Positions 51,501 to 59,823 of a stretch of 64,000 nt of DNA are shown piece by piece. This DNA comes from Carboxylicivirga taeanensis. Its GTDB lineage: Bacteria > Bacteroidota > Bacteroidia > Bacteroidales > Marinilabiliaceae. Both the position numbers and the translations under genes were made by a program. Position 1 is the stretch's first letter; every line of letters starts with the position of its first letter. Where the stretch lies: positions 434,001 through 498,000 of the forward strand of contig NZ_JBPUSJ010000001.1 of assembly GCF_051851475.1 (NCBI RefSeq), given 5' to 3'. Below the pieces are notes generated by a model that was not told the DNA's origin, ran no database searches, and worked only from the letters and a program-made list of their open reading frames with translations.

Positions 51501-52718
51501 ATGAAGCAATCGAAGCCGCCAGTACACCTTGGCAAACAGGCAATTATTGGTGTTCAATTCTTATTTGTGGCCTTTGGAGCTACAGTTCTTGTTCCTTTAT
51601 TAGTCGGCATCAGTCCGTCTATCGCTTTATTTTCAGCGGGTGTTGGAACCCTTATATTTCATTTAATTACCAAAGGTAAAGTTCCTGTATTTTTAGGAAG
51701 CAGCTTTGCCTTTATCGCTCCCATTGTGGAAGCAACCAAACTTTTTGGACTGCCCGGCACCCTCTCCGGTCTAATCGCAGTTGGTGTTGTCTATATCCTT
51801 GTATCAACCCTTATTAAAGTGCGAGGACTGGGCTTTATCGAGCGCCTGTTCCCTTCGGTAGTGGTCGGCCCTGTAATCATGGTTATTGGGCTGTCGTTAG
51901 CATCGGCGGGTGTTGACATGGCTAAAACAGACTGGCTTATTGCGATTGTATCCTTACTAACTGCCATTATTGTAGTTATTTACACCAAAGGTGTTATTAA
52001 GCTCATCCCCATATTTTTGGGCATTGTTGCCGGTTATAGCTTATCGCTAATATTAGGAAAGGTAGATTTTACGCCAATTAAAGAAGCCGCCTGGTTTTCA
52101 TTACCTCCATTTACCATGCCGGAATGGAGCTGGAAAGCTATTGTGTACATGATACCGGTAGCCATTGCTCCGCTGATTGAACATGTAGGAGACATGTATG
52201 CTATTGGTGCGGTAGCTCAAAAAAACTATATTAAAGATCCGGGGCTGCACCGGACGATGTTAGGCGATGGCGTTGCCACCTCTTTTGCTGCATTAATCGG
52301 TAGCGTTCCTAACACCACGTATTCGGAGGTTACCGGAGCTATCTCATTAACCAAAATTACAGATCCAATGATTTTACGTATCTCTGCAATTACAGCCATT
52401 TGCTTTTCGCTGGTTGGGAAAATAAGCGGATTTTTAGAATCGATCCCACAGGCAGTACTAGGTGGAATTATGCTGCTTCTTTTTGGTATGATTGCCAGTG
52501 TTGGCATACGCACATTAGTAGACTCAAAAGCGAATTTAACAAAGACCCGCAATCAGGTGATTGTTTCCATCATCTTAACGGTGGGTATTGGAGGAGCCGT
52601 TATTGAGTTTGGCAACTTCTCATTGGCTGGCATTGGTTTAGCTTCCCTGGTAGGTGTTCTTCTGAACCTCATCCTGCCAAACACCTCAAAACCTGTTCAT
52701 ATCGAAGATGAACACTAA
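51501..52718 (+). CDS. uraA: Uracil/xanthine permease (NCS2 family)
   Basis: Proton-coupled nucleobase importer of the inner membrane. From ATG 51501 (MKQSKPPVHLGKQAIIGVQF) it has 405 residues and about fourteen TM segments. NCS2 landmarks are VGTLIFHLITKGKVPVFLGS with FAFIAP, PVAIAPLIEHVGDMYAIGAV (substrate-binding Glu and His), and LGDGVATSFAALIGSVPNTT followed by YSEVTGAISLT. The Glu-His and the P-N-T-T-Y-S-E motif favour uracil (UraA) over xanthine. It is monocistronic between a promoter with a palindrome and a strong terminator. Confidence 0.9.
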   Translation: MKQSKPPVHLGKQAIIGVQFLFVAFGATVLVPLLVGISPSIALFSAGVGTLIFHLITKGKVPVFLGSSFAFIAPIVEATKLFGLPGTLSGLIAVGVVYILVSTLIKVRGLGFIERLFPSVVVGPVIMVIGLSLASAGVDMAKTDWLIAIVSLLTAIIVVIYTKGVIKLIPIFLGIVAGYSLSLILGKVDFTPIKEAAWFSLPPFTMPEWSWKAIVYMIPVAIAPLIEHVGDMYAIGAVAQKNYIKDPGLHRTMLGDGVATSFAALIGSVPNTTYSEVTGAISLTKITDPMILRISAITAICFSLVGKISGFLESIPQAVLGGIMLLLFGMIASVGIRTLVDSKANLTKTRNQVIVSIILTVGIGGAVIEFGNFSLAGIGLASLVGVLLNLILPNTSKPVHIEDEH

Positions 52719-52737
52719 AAAAAGACATTAAAAAGAA

Positions 52738-52768
52738 AGGCGATGTAGTATTTACATCGCCTTTTTTT
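52738..52768 (+). terminator. Terminator after the uracil permease gene
   Basis: AGGCGATGTA (52738-52747) and TACATCGCCT (52753-52762) form a perfect 10-bp stem with loop GTATT and a seven-T tract. Confidence 0.93.
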
Positions 52769-52783
52769 GTCTAATATGCGAAT

Positions 52784-53050
52784 TTAACCAACAAATGCTA
52801 CAAAAAAGATAAGCAATGCCAGGGCTAATACGCCAGCCAACAGCAAACGCGCAAAACCACCATCGAGTTTAACTCTCATAAATTGTGATAGCACAGCTCC
52901 TGCACTTACAATTGCCACAACAATGGCAATCAATTCATTGAGGTATCCCAGGTTGAATGAACTCAATCCGGTAGATACTAAAGTCAGAATAACCAAGCCT
53001 AAAAAAACAAGGGTGTACGCTTTAGCGGTTAGTATATTTTGCTTTTCCAT
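52784..53050 (-). CDS. Cytochrome c oxidase subunit IV-like protein
   Basis: A small 88-residue membrane protein with three hydrophobic helices (TLVFLGLVILTLVSTGLSSF, LIAIVVAIVSAGAVLSQFMR, LLLAGVLALALLIFFVAFVG), the plan of the prokaryotic COX4/CtaF subunit. I start it at ATG 53050 (MEKQNILTAKAYT), 17 bp after the subunit III gene; an earlier in-frame start would overlap that gene. Subunit IV is thought to help assembly of the heme-copper oxidase. Catalytic subunits I and II are not in this window. Confidence 0.88.
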   Translation of the reverse strand: MEKQNILTAKAYTLVFLGLVILTLVSTGLSSFNLGYLNELIAIVVAIVSAGAVLSQFMRVKLDGGFARLLLAGVLALALLIFFVAFVG

Positions 53051-53067
53051 GATTACAAAGGTTTTAT

Positions 53068-53685
53068 TTATAAGAGATAAAACAGGGGAAATATCAGCAC
53101 CCAAATCAAAGTGGCCAAGTGCCAGTAGATACCGGTAGCTTCGAGTAAACTATAGTTCTTACTGCCCAGGGTGTTATTGTTAACACGGGACGTAACATTA
53201 ATTAATCCAATGAACCCAACTATCAAGTGAACGGCGTGCAATCCGGTCATAAAAAAGTACAAGCCAAAGAACAATACATCCCCATGCCCCAAACGGGCTA
53301 AATCTTCGCTGCCCGGGAACAGACCGTAATCGATCCGCCCTTTCCACTCAAAATAGCGGTTCACTAAAAACATAAACCCGATAAAAAGAGTCGTGAGCAA
53401 CCAAAACAAAGTGGCCATCTTATTCCCTTTTCGAATTGCAACAGACGAATAGGCCATACACAAACTACCGGCCAAAATAATTATGGTATTGAGCACACCT
53501 GATGTAACACTTAGCTCACCAGCCGCCAAATCAAACGCCACCCCATTCTTATAGCGATAAACACCATATAACAAAAACAGACCAGCAAACACTAACAATT
53601 CAATAAATATAAAAAGCCACACTCCACTTAGAGTTGTCGCTTTGTGTTTAGATAAATTCCCTGTCATAGATAATGATTGACTCAT
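53068..53685 (-). CDS. Cytochrome c oxidase subunit III
   Basis: Integral membrane subunit of a heme-copper oxidase, 205 residues with five TM helices, which is the short bacterial form lacking the first two helices. Typical stretches are WLFIFIELLVFAGLFLLYGV, LFFGLYFFMTGLHAVHLIVG and LEATGIYWHLATLIWVLIFP, with the conserved Glu and the H-x2-H. It heads a two-gene unit with subunit IV. In many Bacteroidetes these genes sit next to alternative complex III; here they are 10 kb away from the actEF genes at the right edge. Confidence 0.92.
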   Translation of the reverse strand: MSQSLSMTGNLSKHKATTLSGVWLFIFIELLVFAGLFLLYGVYRYKNGVAFDLAAGELSVTSGVLNTIIILAGSLCMAYSSVAIRKGNKMATLFWLLTTLFIGFMFLVNRYFEWKGRIDYGLFPGSEDLARLGHGDVLFFGLYFFMTGLHAVHLIVGFIGLINVTSRVNNNTLGSKNYSLLEATGIYWHLATLIWVLIFPLFYLL

Positions 53686-53734
53686 ACGAACATGATTTTG
53701 TTAAACTCGAAACTTTGTTTTAACGATTAACTTA

Positions 53735-53905
53735 ACAGTGCCACCTAATATAATTACATCTGCCGACCGATTTCAGCGATCTCACTGCATCGCTCTGGGC
53801 ATTAATCGCGTTTGCCTGTTCATAACAAACTTATTGAGGATAAGTTGTAGTAATGATAAAAAACTTTCCAATTCATACAGGTCAATCCCACGGTATGGTG
53901 GCTGT
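53735..53905. other. Intergenic region with RNA-like folding, between psd and the oxidase genes
   Basis: The region between 53686 and 53994 has no credible reading frame, but its ends ACAG-TG-CCACC (53735-53745) and GGTGGCTGT (53897-53905) can pair over 9 bp with a 2-base bulge. Inside are AGCGAT/ATCGCT (53775-53780 with 53789-53794) and AACTTAT/ATAAGTT (53828-53834 with 53840-53846). The ~170-base closed structure could be a small RNA or the leader of the oxidase operon. I could not match it to a known family and the strand is undecided. Confidence 0.3.
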
Positions 53906-53936
53906 GCACATGCGTCTCCTTTGTTGGCATACGGCT

Positions 53937-53969
53937 AAAAAAAAGAGCTATCCAATGAAGAATAGCTCT
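53937..53969 (-). terminator. Terminator after psd
   Basis: On the minus strand AGAGCTAT (53969-53962) and ATAGCTCT (53951-53944) form an 8-bp stem followed by eight T (53944-53937). It ends the cdsA-psd transcript. Confidence 0.88.
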
Positions 53970-53994
53970 GATAAGATGACATCAAAGTGATGTT

Positions 53995-54648
53995 TTATTT
54001 TAACCAGCCAAGTATGGTTTGACGACCAGTTACTTTCTGTTCTAGTTTAACATCAATGCGAGTACCTAAAGGCAGATAAAGATCGACCCTGGAACCAAAC
54101 TTAATGAACCCCATCTGCTGTCCCTGTGCAATCGCTTTCTCTTCTTCGGCGTAACATACAATGCGGCGTGCCATTGCACCAGCCACCTGACGAACGAGTA
54201 TTTGAGTGCCTTTTTCATTTTCTATCACCACCGAAGTTCGCTCATTTTCTGTGGAAGATTTTGGCAAATAAGCCGCCATAAACCGGCCATTGTGATGGCG
54301 AAAGTACTTTACGATCCCTTTTATCGGAAACCAATTGATGTGCACATTGAATACAGACATAAAAATTGAAACCTGTAAACATTTTGTTTGCAGAAACTCA
54401 TCTTCAAAAACCTCTTCAATGGCAACAATCTTTCCGTCGGCAGGTGCAATAATTGCCCCATTCTGATTGATTGCTTCCCGTTTGGGATTTCGAAAGAAAT
54501 TTAAAACCAGAGCAAACACAATAAATGACACTAAACTTGTGTATTTAGTGGCCTCTACGCCCGCCAGAAAAAATATTCCTGAATTTAATGCCAGCAATGC
54601 CGCCAGCACAACGAAAATTGTTCCGTATCCTTCTTTATGAATTGTCAT
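53995..54648 (-). CDS. psd: Phosphatidylserine decarboxylase family protein (short form)
   Basis: Pyruvoyl enzyme that decarboxylates phosphatidylserine to phosphatidylethanolamine at the inner membrane. The 217-residue protein is the short Psd-A type: two N-terminal TM helices (~10-50), then IIAPADGKIVAIEEVFEDEF, FMSVFNVHINWFPIKGIVKY, KSSTENERTSVVIENEKGTQ, and the self-cleavage region GFIKFGSRVDLYLPLGTRID, where Gly-Ser is the processing site that yields the pyruvoyl group. It lies 20 bp after cdsA, so two consecutive parts of phospholipid synthesis share a transcript; pssA is not adjacent. Confidence 0.93.
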   Translation of the reverse strand: MTIHKEGYGTIFVVLAALLALNSGIFFLAGVEATKYTSLVSFIVFALVLNFFRNPKREAINQNGAIIAPADGKIVAIEEVFEDEFLQTKCLQVSIFMSVFNVHINWFPIKGIVKYFRHHNGRFMAAYLPKSSTENERTSVVIENEKGTQILVRQVAGAMARRIVCYAEEEKAIAQGQQMGFIKFGSRVDLYLPLGTRIDVKLEQKVTGRQTILGWLK

Positions 54649-54668
54649 TGTTGTAATTCTTAATCCTA

Positions 54669-55478
54669 TTATCCAAATAAAACAAATAAGGCAAATATCA
54701 TGGGCGCAGCAAACAGCGCTGCATCAAATCTATCGAGTACACCACCATGACCCGGCAGTATTGCACCGGAATCTTTACTTCCAACATTTCGTTTCAGCAT
54801 GGATTCAACCAGGTCGCCAATTGTACCAAAAACAGAAACAACCAAAGCAGCTCCCACCCAAACACCCAGGCTAGCTACCTCAGTGATTTTAAAAATAATA
54901 ACAGCCGCAATAATTGTAAATATAACACCACCAATAAATCCTTCCCAGGTTTTCTTTGGCGATATTCGTTCAAACAGTTTATGTTTCCCAATACTTACGC
55001 CAACCAGGTAAGCCCCGCTGTCGTTACTCCATACCATCACAAAAAAACCAAGCAGGATCGCTGGCTGGAAATAGCCATTAATACAGCCGGTTAAAAATAA
55101 AAATGAAAGTGGTAAGGAAATATAAACGGGCATCATTAATGTTAATGCAATGCGCTGAAAAGGATTTTCTCCTCCCTTAAACAGCTCATAAACAAAAGGA
55201 ATCCAAATCATTGGCATGAGTACCACATACCAGGTTCTGTCGATATACCCCTGCGTGTCGAGAAACACCAGTATCTGAAAGGATAATCCAAGTAGAAGGG
55301 CAGCAAATACATTGAGCTGTCCATACTTAAGTTTCAACAAACGACTTAACTCTACAATTCCCAATACAGCTACAAGTAAACAGACCAAAAAGAAAGCTAT
55401 TGGATGTAAAAGAATGGAGGCGGCTACTGCTCCTACGAACAAGATACCCGTCAAGGTGCGCTGTAAGAAATTATTCAT
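54669..55478 (-). CDS. cdsA: Phosphatidate cytidylyltransferase
   Basis: Makes CDP-diacylglycerol from phosphatidic acid and CTP in the inner membrane. The 269-residue protein has about eight TM helices and the C-terminal CdsA signature: VWSNDSGAYLVGVSIGKHKL, FERISPKKTWEGFIGGVIFT, then GTIGDLVESMLKRNVGSKDS and GHGGVLDRFDAALFAAP. The S-x8-K-R-x4-K-D-x-G...HGG...DRxD pattern is intact. It is first in the cdsA-psd pair and has its own -7 element close to the start. Confidence 0.95.
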   Translation of the reverse strand: MNNFLQRTLTGILFVGAVAASILLHPIAFFLVCLLVAVLGIVELSRLLKLKYGQLNVFAALLLGLSFQILVFLDTQGYIDRTWYVVLMPMIWIPFVYELFKGGENPFQRIALTLMMPVYISLPLSFLFLTGCINGYFQPAILLGFFVMVWSNDSGAYLVGVSIGKHKLFERISPKKTWEGFIGGVIFTIIAAVIIFKITEVASLGVWVGAALVVSVFGTIGDLVESMLKRNVGSKDSGAILPGHGGVLDRFDAALFAAPMIFALFVLFG

Positions 55479-55496
55479 CGATTATCTTTAGTGGTG

Positions 55497-55504
55497 CAAA
55501 GTTA
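55497..55504 (-). promoter_or_regulatory. Probable -7 element for cdsA-psd
   Basis: The minus strand reads TAACTTTG, an exact TAnnTTTG, ending 18 bp before the cdsA ATG, which predicts a leader of only ~12 bases. The -33 box is weak. Confidence 0.45.
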
Positions 55505-55533
55505 ACATATCCTGTCAAAAATGAAAATCACCT

Positions 55534-56172
55534 TTAATGATGAATAAGCACAATGAGCTGTTTTGGGCCATGTGCTCCCATGACCAATGTTTTTTCAATA
55601 TCGGCGGTGCGGCTGGGCCCGGTGATCACCGTAGCTTGTGAGGGCAGACATTCTTTGTACTTAAGCTTGTACTGCGTAAGCGCATCATCTATAAAGGGAA
55701 CCAGCTGATTGGCCCTTGCAATAACAACATGTACCGGAGGAAAGATATTGAGTAAGCGCCCTGAGGGCTGACCTGAACTCACCAAAATCGAGCCTGACCG
55801 CGCAATGAGAAATTCACACGCTGTAATTCCCACATTAAGCAATTCAAAATCAGACTCCTGAAGCATCTTTAGCCCTGACGGCAGATACTTTGCTAATTTT
55901 TTATCTCTGCAAAGAATATTTTCCCACCCTTCCTCTTTTTGAAGCAAAAGTAATTGATGCTGTACTTCCTGTTCATTTGCACAAATAAATACCCGCCCAT
56001 TCACTTTCTCGCACTCCTCAACAAAGGTTGCTAAAACATCTTGCGTCGGGGGGAAAAAATCAGTGGACTGACTCCTGTCGGGAATCAGTCCACTTGTATT
56101 TTTGGCACGTTGGAGGCGTTGTAAGATAGCCTCCCGTGCCTTATCTGAACTATATTTTGAACTATTACTCAT
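55534..56172 (-). CDS. LUD-domain protein, LutC/YkgG-like
   Basis: A 212-residue member of the LUD (LutC-like) family, which with LutA and LutB forms an Fe-S L-lactate oxidising complex. Seen here are an N-terminal Ser-rich helix (MSNSSKYSSDKAREAILQRL), ITACEFLIARSGSILVSSGQ (the S-G-S-I-L/V stretch) and VITGPSRTADIEKTLVMGAH near the C-terminus, all typical of LutC. No lutA or lutB is beside it. Instead its start codon overlaps the end of ftsH by 8 bp, so it is translated with the protease gene. Solitary copies next to ftsH may have a different role. Confidence 0.87.
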   Translation of the reverse strand: MSNSSKYSSDKAREAILQRLQRAKNTSGLIPDRSQSTDFFPPTQDVLATFVEECEKVNGRVFICANEQEVQHQLLLLQKEEGWENILCRDKKLAKYLPSGLKMLQESDFELLNVGITACEFLIARSGSILVSSGQPSGRLLNIFPPVHVVIARANQLVPFIDDALTQYKLKYKECLPSQATVITGPSRTADIEKTLVMGAHGPKQLIVLIHH

Positions 56173-58195
56173 TGTTCTCCGAAGAAGAATCTTTTTCGGC
56201 TTTTGGCTCCTCGCGGTCGCTATCTAGCTTCGTTGGCGTTTCGTCCTCTTCTTCAATAACGTGCTCCGAGAGTTTACGCTTACCAAATATTTTTTCCAAA
56301 TCCTCGCTAAAAATAACTTCTTTCTCAAGCAGCAGATCCGCCAGTTTAGTATGCTTTTCGTGGTTTTCAACCAGAATCTTTTTAGCACGCTTATACTGCT
56401 CTTCAATGATACGCCCTACTTCTTCGTCTAACAGCTCCGCTGTTTTCTCACTGTACGGCTTATTGAATGTATAATCGGACTGACCAGATGAATCGAAATA
56501 ACTAATGTTTCCGAGTTTGCTGCTCATTCCATAGTAAGACACCATGGCATAGGCCTGCTTAGTTACCTTCTCCAGGTCATTTAGTGCTCCGGTACTAATC
56601 CGTCCAAACATGATTTCTTCAGCTGCACGACCTCCAAGTGTCGAGCACATCTCATCCAGAATCTGTTCGGTAGTTGTCAACTGACGCTCTTCGGGCAAGT
56701 ACCAGGCTGCTCCCAATGCTTTCCCGCGCGGCACTATCGTAACTTTTACCAAGGGGTGAGCATACTCCAACAACCAGCTGATTGTGGCATGGCCGGCTTC
56801 ATGATAAGCAATAGCCTTCTTCTCATCCTTGGAGATGATTTTGTTCTTCTTTTCTAACCCTCCTACTATACGATCGACAGCACTAAGGAAATCTTCTTTC
56901 TCCACAATCTTTTTATTGTTACGAGCAGCAATAAGCGCTGCCTCGTTACAAACGTTGGCAATATCAGCCCCTGAGAAACCAGGTGTTTGCTTTGCTAAAA
57001 AGTCGCTCTCCACATCGTCCTTCAGACGCAACGGACGCAGGTGTACCTCGAAAATTGCTTTACGTTCCTTTAAATCGGGTAATTCAACATGTATCTGTCG
57101 GTCAAAACGTCCGGCACGCATCAAAGCCCTGTCCAGGATATCTGCACGGTTGGTGGCCGCCAAAATAATCACTCCACTGTTAGTACCGAATCCATCCATT
57201 TCGGTCAGTAACTGGTTGAGTGTATTCTCACGCTCATCGTTAGCACCCATATTCGGGCTCTTACCACGTGCTCTACCAATAGCATCAATTTCATCAATAA
57301 ATACAATACATGGCGATTTCTCTTTCGCCTTTTTAAACAGGTCGCGCACACGGCTGGCACCTACACCAACAAACATTTCCACAAAGTCGGAGCCCGACAT
57401 GCTAAAGAAAGGTACGTTGGCTTCACCAGCTACCGCTTTTGCTAAAAGAGTTTTCCCGGTTCCAGGAGGGCCAACCAATAAGGCGCCTTTCGGAATTTTA
57501 CCACCCAACTCGGTATATTTCTCTGGTCGTCGCAGAAACTCAACAATTTCTTCCAGCTCCTGTTTAGCTTCCACCAAACCGGCTACATCTTTAAACGTCA
57601 CATTAATATCCGATTCTTTATCGAACATGCGGGCTTTAGACTTACCTACATTGAAAATGTTACCAGCTCCACCGGCACCGCCTTGCGCTCCCATTCGGCG
57701 AAAAATAAACACCCAAATAGCGATCAGCAGCAATAATGGCCACATAAATGTGAAGAACTCCCCTAAGAAATCTGTCCTTGTTTCATAGTCAACAGGAATG
57801 GATTTGCCTGTTTCTTCTTCAGCCATCATTATGGCCTCATCAAACTTATCAATGGTAGACAAGTTAAAGGTGAAATGTGGTCCGGTAGCCGGCGGTCCTG
57901 AATTGGTCAGATTTTCATTGAATAAATGCTTGTATTTATCCAGCTGCTCTTCTTTAACAGTCACTTCGGCAACGCCTTCATTTCGGATAACAATGATTTT
58001 ATCAATATCTCCTCCCGTCAGGACTTCATTTTTAAATTCACTGTACGAGATCTTATGTGGTCCCTGCCCAAAATCCATGCGGCTTACTAAAATAAGTGCA
58101 ATGGCGATTAATGCGTAGGCCCAATACAGATTAAATTTCGGAAACTTCGACTTTTCTTTGTCGCTCCCCGGTGTATTTGGTTTTCCGTTTGACAT
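56165..58195 (-). CDS. ftsH: ATP-dependent zinc metalloprotease FtsH
   Basis: Membrane-anchored AAA+ protease that removes damaged membrane proteins and short-lived regulators. The 676-residue protein has TM1 (~24-42), a periplasmic domain, TM2 (~135-155, FFTFMWPLLLLIAIWVFIFR), an AAA domain with Walker A VGPPGTGKTLLAKAVAGEAN, Walker B CIVFIDEIDAIG and SRH region GRFDRQIHVELPDLKERKAI, then the zinc site YHEAGHATISWLL. A C-terminal acidic and coiled tail follows. It is 15 bp downstream of rsfS and overlaps lutC. Confidence 0.97.
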   Translation of the reverse strand: MSNGKPNTPGSDKEKSKFPKFNLYWAYALIAIALILVSRMDFGQGPHKISYSEFKNEVLTGGDIDKIIVIRNEGVAEVTVKEEQLDKYKHLFNENLTNSGPPATGPHFTFNLSTIDKFDEAIMMAEEETGKSIPVDYETRTDFLGEFFTFMWPLLLLIAIWVFIFRRMGAQGGAGGAGNIFNVGKSKARMFDKESDINVTFKDVAGLVEAKQELEEIVEFLRRPEKYTELGGKIPKGALLVGPPGTGKTLLAKAVAGEANVPFFSMSGSDFVEMFVGVGASRVRDLFKKAKEKSPCIVFIDEIDAIGRARGKSPNMGANDERENTLNQLLTEMDGFGTNSGVIILAATNRADILDRALMRAGRFDRQIHVELPDLKERKAIFEVHLRPLRLKDDVESDFLAKQTPGFSGADIANVCNEAALIAARNNKKIVEKEDFLSAVDRIVGGLEKKNKIISKDEKKAIAYHEAGHATISWLLEYAHPLVKVTIVPRGKALGAAWYLPEERQLTTTEQILDEMCSTLGGRAAEEIMFGRISTGALNDLEKVTKQAYAMVSYYGMSSKLGNISYFDSSGQSDYTFNKPYSEKTAELLDEEVGRIIEEQYKRAKKILVENHEKHTKLADLLLEKEVIFSEDLEKIFGKRKLSEHVIEEEDETPTKLDSDREEPKAEKDSSSENNE

Positions 58196-58210
58196 GTGTT
58201 TACTTTCTAG

Positions 58211-58582
58211 TTATAATAGGTTTTCAATATCAGTACGTTTAGCATCAGCCCAAAGCGCTTCCAGGTTGTAAAACCCGCGTTGCTCCTTATGGAACACATG
58301 TACCACCACATCAAAGTAATCTAACAGTATCCAAAGTGCGTTTTCACGTCCTTCAACATGATTTGGCTTATCGCCGATATGCTCGCGTACATATTCTTCT
58401 ATTCCATCAGCAATTGCATCGACTTGTGTTGTACTTTCGCCTTCACAAATCACAAAATACTGACAAATAGTATTATCTAATTTTGACAAATCCAAGATAG
58501 CAATATTTATGCCTTTCTTTTCCTGAATTCCTTCAACAATGGCATCTGCTAATTGTTTTGCAGAATAATTCTCTTCATTCAT
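58211..58582 (-). CDS. rsfS: Ribosomal silencing factor RsfS
   Basis: Binds L14 and blocks 30S-50S joining when nutrients fall. From ATG 58582 (MNEENYSAKQLADAIVEGIQ) it has 123 residues; a TTG two codons upstream is unlikely. Family features are NIAILDLSKLDNTICQYFVI, CEGESTTQVDAIADGIEEYV, NHVEGRENALWILLDYFDVV and VHVFHKEQRGFYNLEALWAD. It is the first gene of the rsfS-ftsH-lutC unit. Confidence 0.95.
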   Translation of the reverse strand: MNEENYSAKQLADAIVEGIQEKKGINIAILDLSKLDNTICQYFVICEGESTTQVDAIADGIEEYVREHIGDKPNHVEGRENALWILLDYFDVVVHVFHKEQRGFYNLEALWADAKRTDIENLL

Positions 58583-58690
58583 TCGCAATCGTTGTCTTTC
58601 TGTTGCTTAATTCTTAGTTAACAAGGTTTGGAATAATGGTATCCTGCATTGACAAGCACAATAATTTCCCAACACAGACATACTTTTGCT

Positions 58691-58698
58691 CAAAGATA
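58691..58698 (-). promoter_or_regulatory. Probable -7 element for rsfS-ftsH-lutC
   Basis: The minus strand reads TATCTTTG, an exact TAnnTTTG, about 110 bp before the rsfS start. The -33 partner is not clear. Confidence 0.45.
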
Positions 58699-58723
58699 CT
58701 ACTTTTAAAAAATTATAAACATC

Positions 58724-58731
58724 TATTTTTG
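58724..58731 (+). promoter_or_regulatory. Probable -7 element for birA
   Basis: TATTTTTG is an exact TAnnTTTG. It is embedded in the small dyad CTATTT-TTGTC-AAATAG (58723-58739), which could be an operator. The start codon is 51 bp downstream. Confidence 0.4.
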
Positions 58732-58782
58732 TCAAATAGATAATGAGGCGCTTGGCCTGACATATTTTCACAATAAACGGTA

Positions 58783-59532
58783 ATGATGACATATTCAGCC
58801 CCTGATTTTTTGGTCTACCCCGAATTAGGCTCCACCAACTCTGAACTGAAGAAACTTCTTAAGGAGAAAGAGGTGGCTGAAGGCAGCGTTGTTATCACCG
58901 CCCACCAAACCGACGGCAAAGGCCAGGTGGGAAATAGCTGGGAAAGCGAAAAAAATAGCAACCTCACATTCAGCCTCTTGCTGCGCCCTACCTTTTTAGC
59001 GCCCCACCTGCAGTTTTATATTTCAAAAGCGGTTTCGCTGGCACTGATAGAGACCATTAAACAAATAGCTCAAATTGAGGCCACTATCAAATGGCCCAAC
59101 GACATTTATATCAATAATTCGAAAGTTGCCGGTATTTTAATTGAGAATTCAATTATCGGAAATCATCTGGATTATTGTATTGTAGGGATTGGTCTGAATG
59201 TTAACCAGGAACAATTTGTTTCAGATGCTCCCAATCCAATTTCCTTGAAGCAGGCAAGTTCAACAACATTTGAGCTGGAACGGGTATTGGATCAGTTGCT
59301 TGAAAATATTGAACACCAATACCATCAACTGGAAACACATCGCCTAAGCCTGGTTGACCAACACTACTTTAACAGCTTATACCGAAAAGAGGGACTACAC
59401 AAATTTAAGGACACCAATGGACTGTTTGAGGCCCGCATCGAGGCAGTGAGTGAAATGGGGTTACTAACACTTGTTGACACTGAAGGTAAACAGCGCGAAT
59501 ATGCTTTTAAAGAGGTTAGTTTTGTGCTATAA
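58783..59532 (+). CDS. birA: Biotin--[acetyl-CoA-carboxylase] ligase
   Basis: Attaches biotin to the carboxyl carrier protein of acetyl-CoA carboxylase and related enzymes. The 249-residue protein starts directly with the catalytic domain (FLVYPELGSTNSELKKLLKE), then TAHQTDGKGQVGNSWESEKN (the biotinyl-AMP loop; G-K-G-Q replaces the usual G-R-G-R), KWPNDIYINNSKVAGILIEN and CIVGIGLNVNQ, with the small SH3-like C-terminal domain. There is no N-terminal HTH, so it is a class I ligase that cannot repress bio genes itself. It is divergent from rsfS. Confidence 0.92.
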   Translation: MMTYSAPDFLVYPELGSTNSELKKLLKEKEVAEGSVVITAHQTDGKGQVGNSWESEKNSNLTFSLLLRPTFLAPHLQFYISKAVSLALIETIKQIAQIEATIKWPNDIYINNSKVAGILIENSIIGNHLDYCIVGIGLNVNQEQFVSDAPNPISLKQASSTTFELERVLDQLLENIEHQYHQLETHRLSLVDQHYFNSLYRKEGLHKFKDTNGLFEARIEAVSEMGLLTLVDTEGKQREYAFKEVSFVL

Positions 59533-59736
59533 ACACAATGACTGACTGCGACCAATTGAATGAAAGAACAAAGACGGTGTTTGTAAGGAGGCTCTAGCCA
59601 CAATATTTTTCACATTTGGCAACAGGAAGACAATTATCAATGCCAAATTAAGCGCAAGGACACTAAACACCTTAACATCTGCACCGATGAAGAATAAGGT
59701 AATGCAGATGATGAACAGAACAGCGATCAAGGCCAT
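59527..59736 (-). CDS. Possible small membrane protein (69 aa)
   Basis: A short frame with two predicted TM segments (MALIAVLFIICITLFFIGAD and VFSVLALNLALIIVFLLPNV) and a polar tail. An A/G-rich stretch precedes the ATG. It overlaps the birA stop codon by 6 bp on the opposite strand. I recognise no family and the tail looks random, so it may be a chance frame; the hydrophobic pattern is the main support. Confidence 0.35.
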   Translation of the reverse strand: MALIAVLFIICITLFFIGADVKVFSVLALNLALIIVFLLPNVKNIVARASLQTPSLFFHSIGRSQSLCL

Positions 59737-59823
59737 TTCTTTTTTCTTCCTATTTTAGTTCTATAGGTTTCTGACTAGAATATGAGAAAAACTGTCAGCC
59801 AATAATTAGCCGACAGAAAGATC

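Noticed and set aside
53735..53905. tRNA or known riboswitch in the psd-oxidase gap
   Set aside because: The GGTCAATCCC stretch faintly resembles a T-loop, but no acceptor stem, anticodon arm or known riboswitch core can be built around it.
56829..57788. A 319-codon open frame on the plus strand
   Set aside because: It lies wholly inside ftsH on the opposite strand; its composition (Ser/Arg/Pro/Ala-rich) is what antisense reading of a conserved gene gives, and there is no homology-like pattern.
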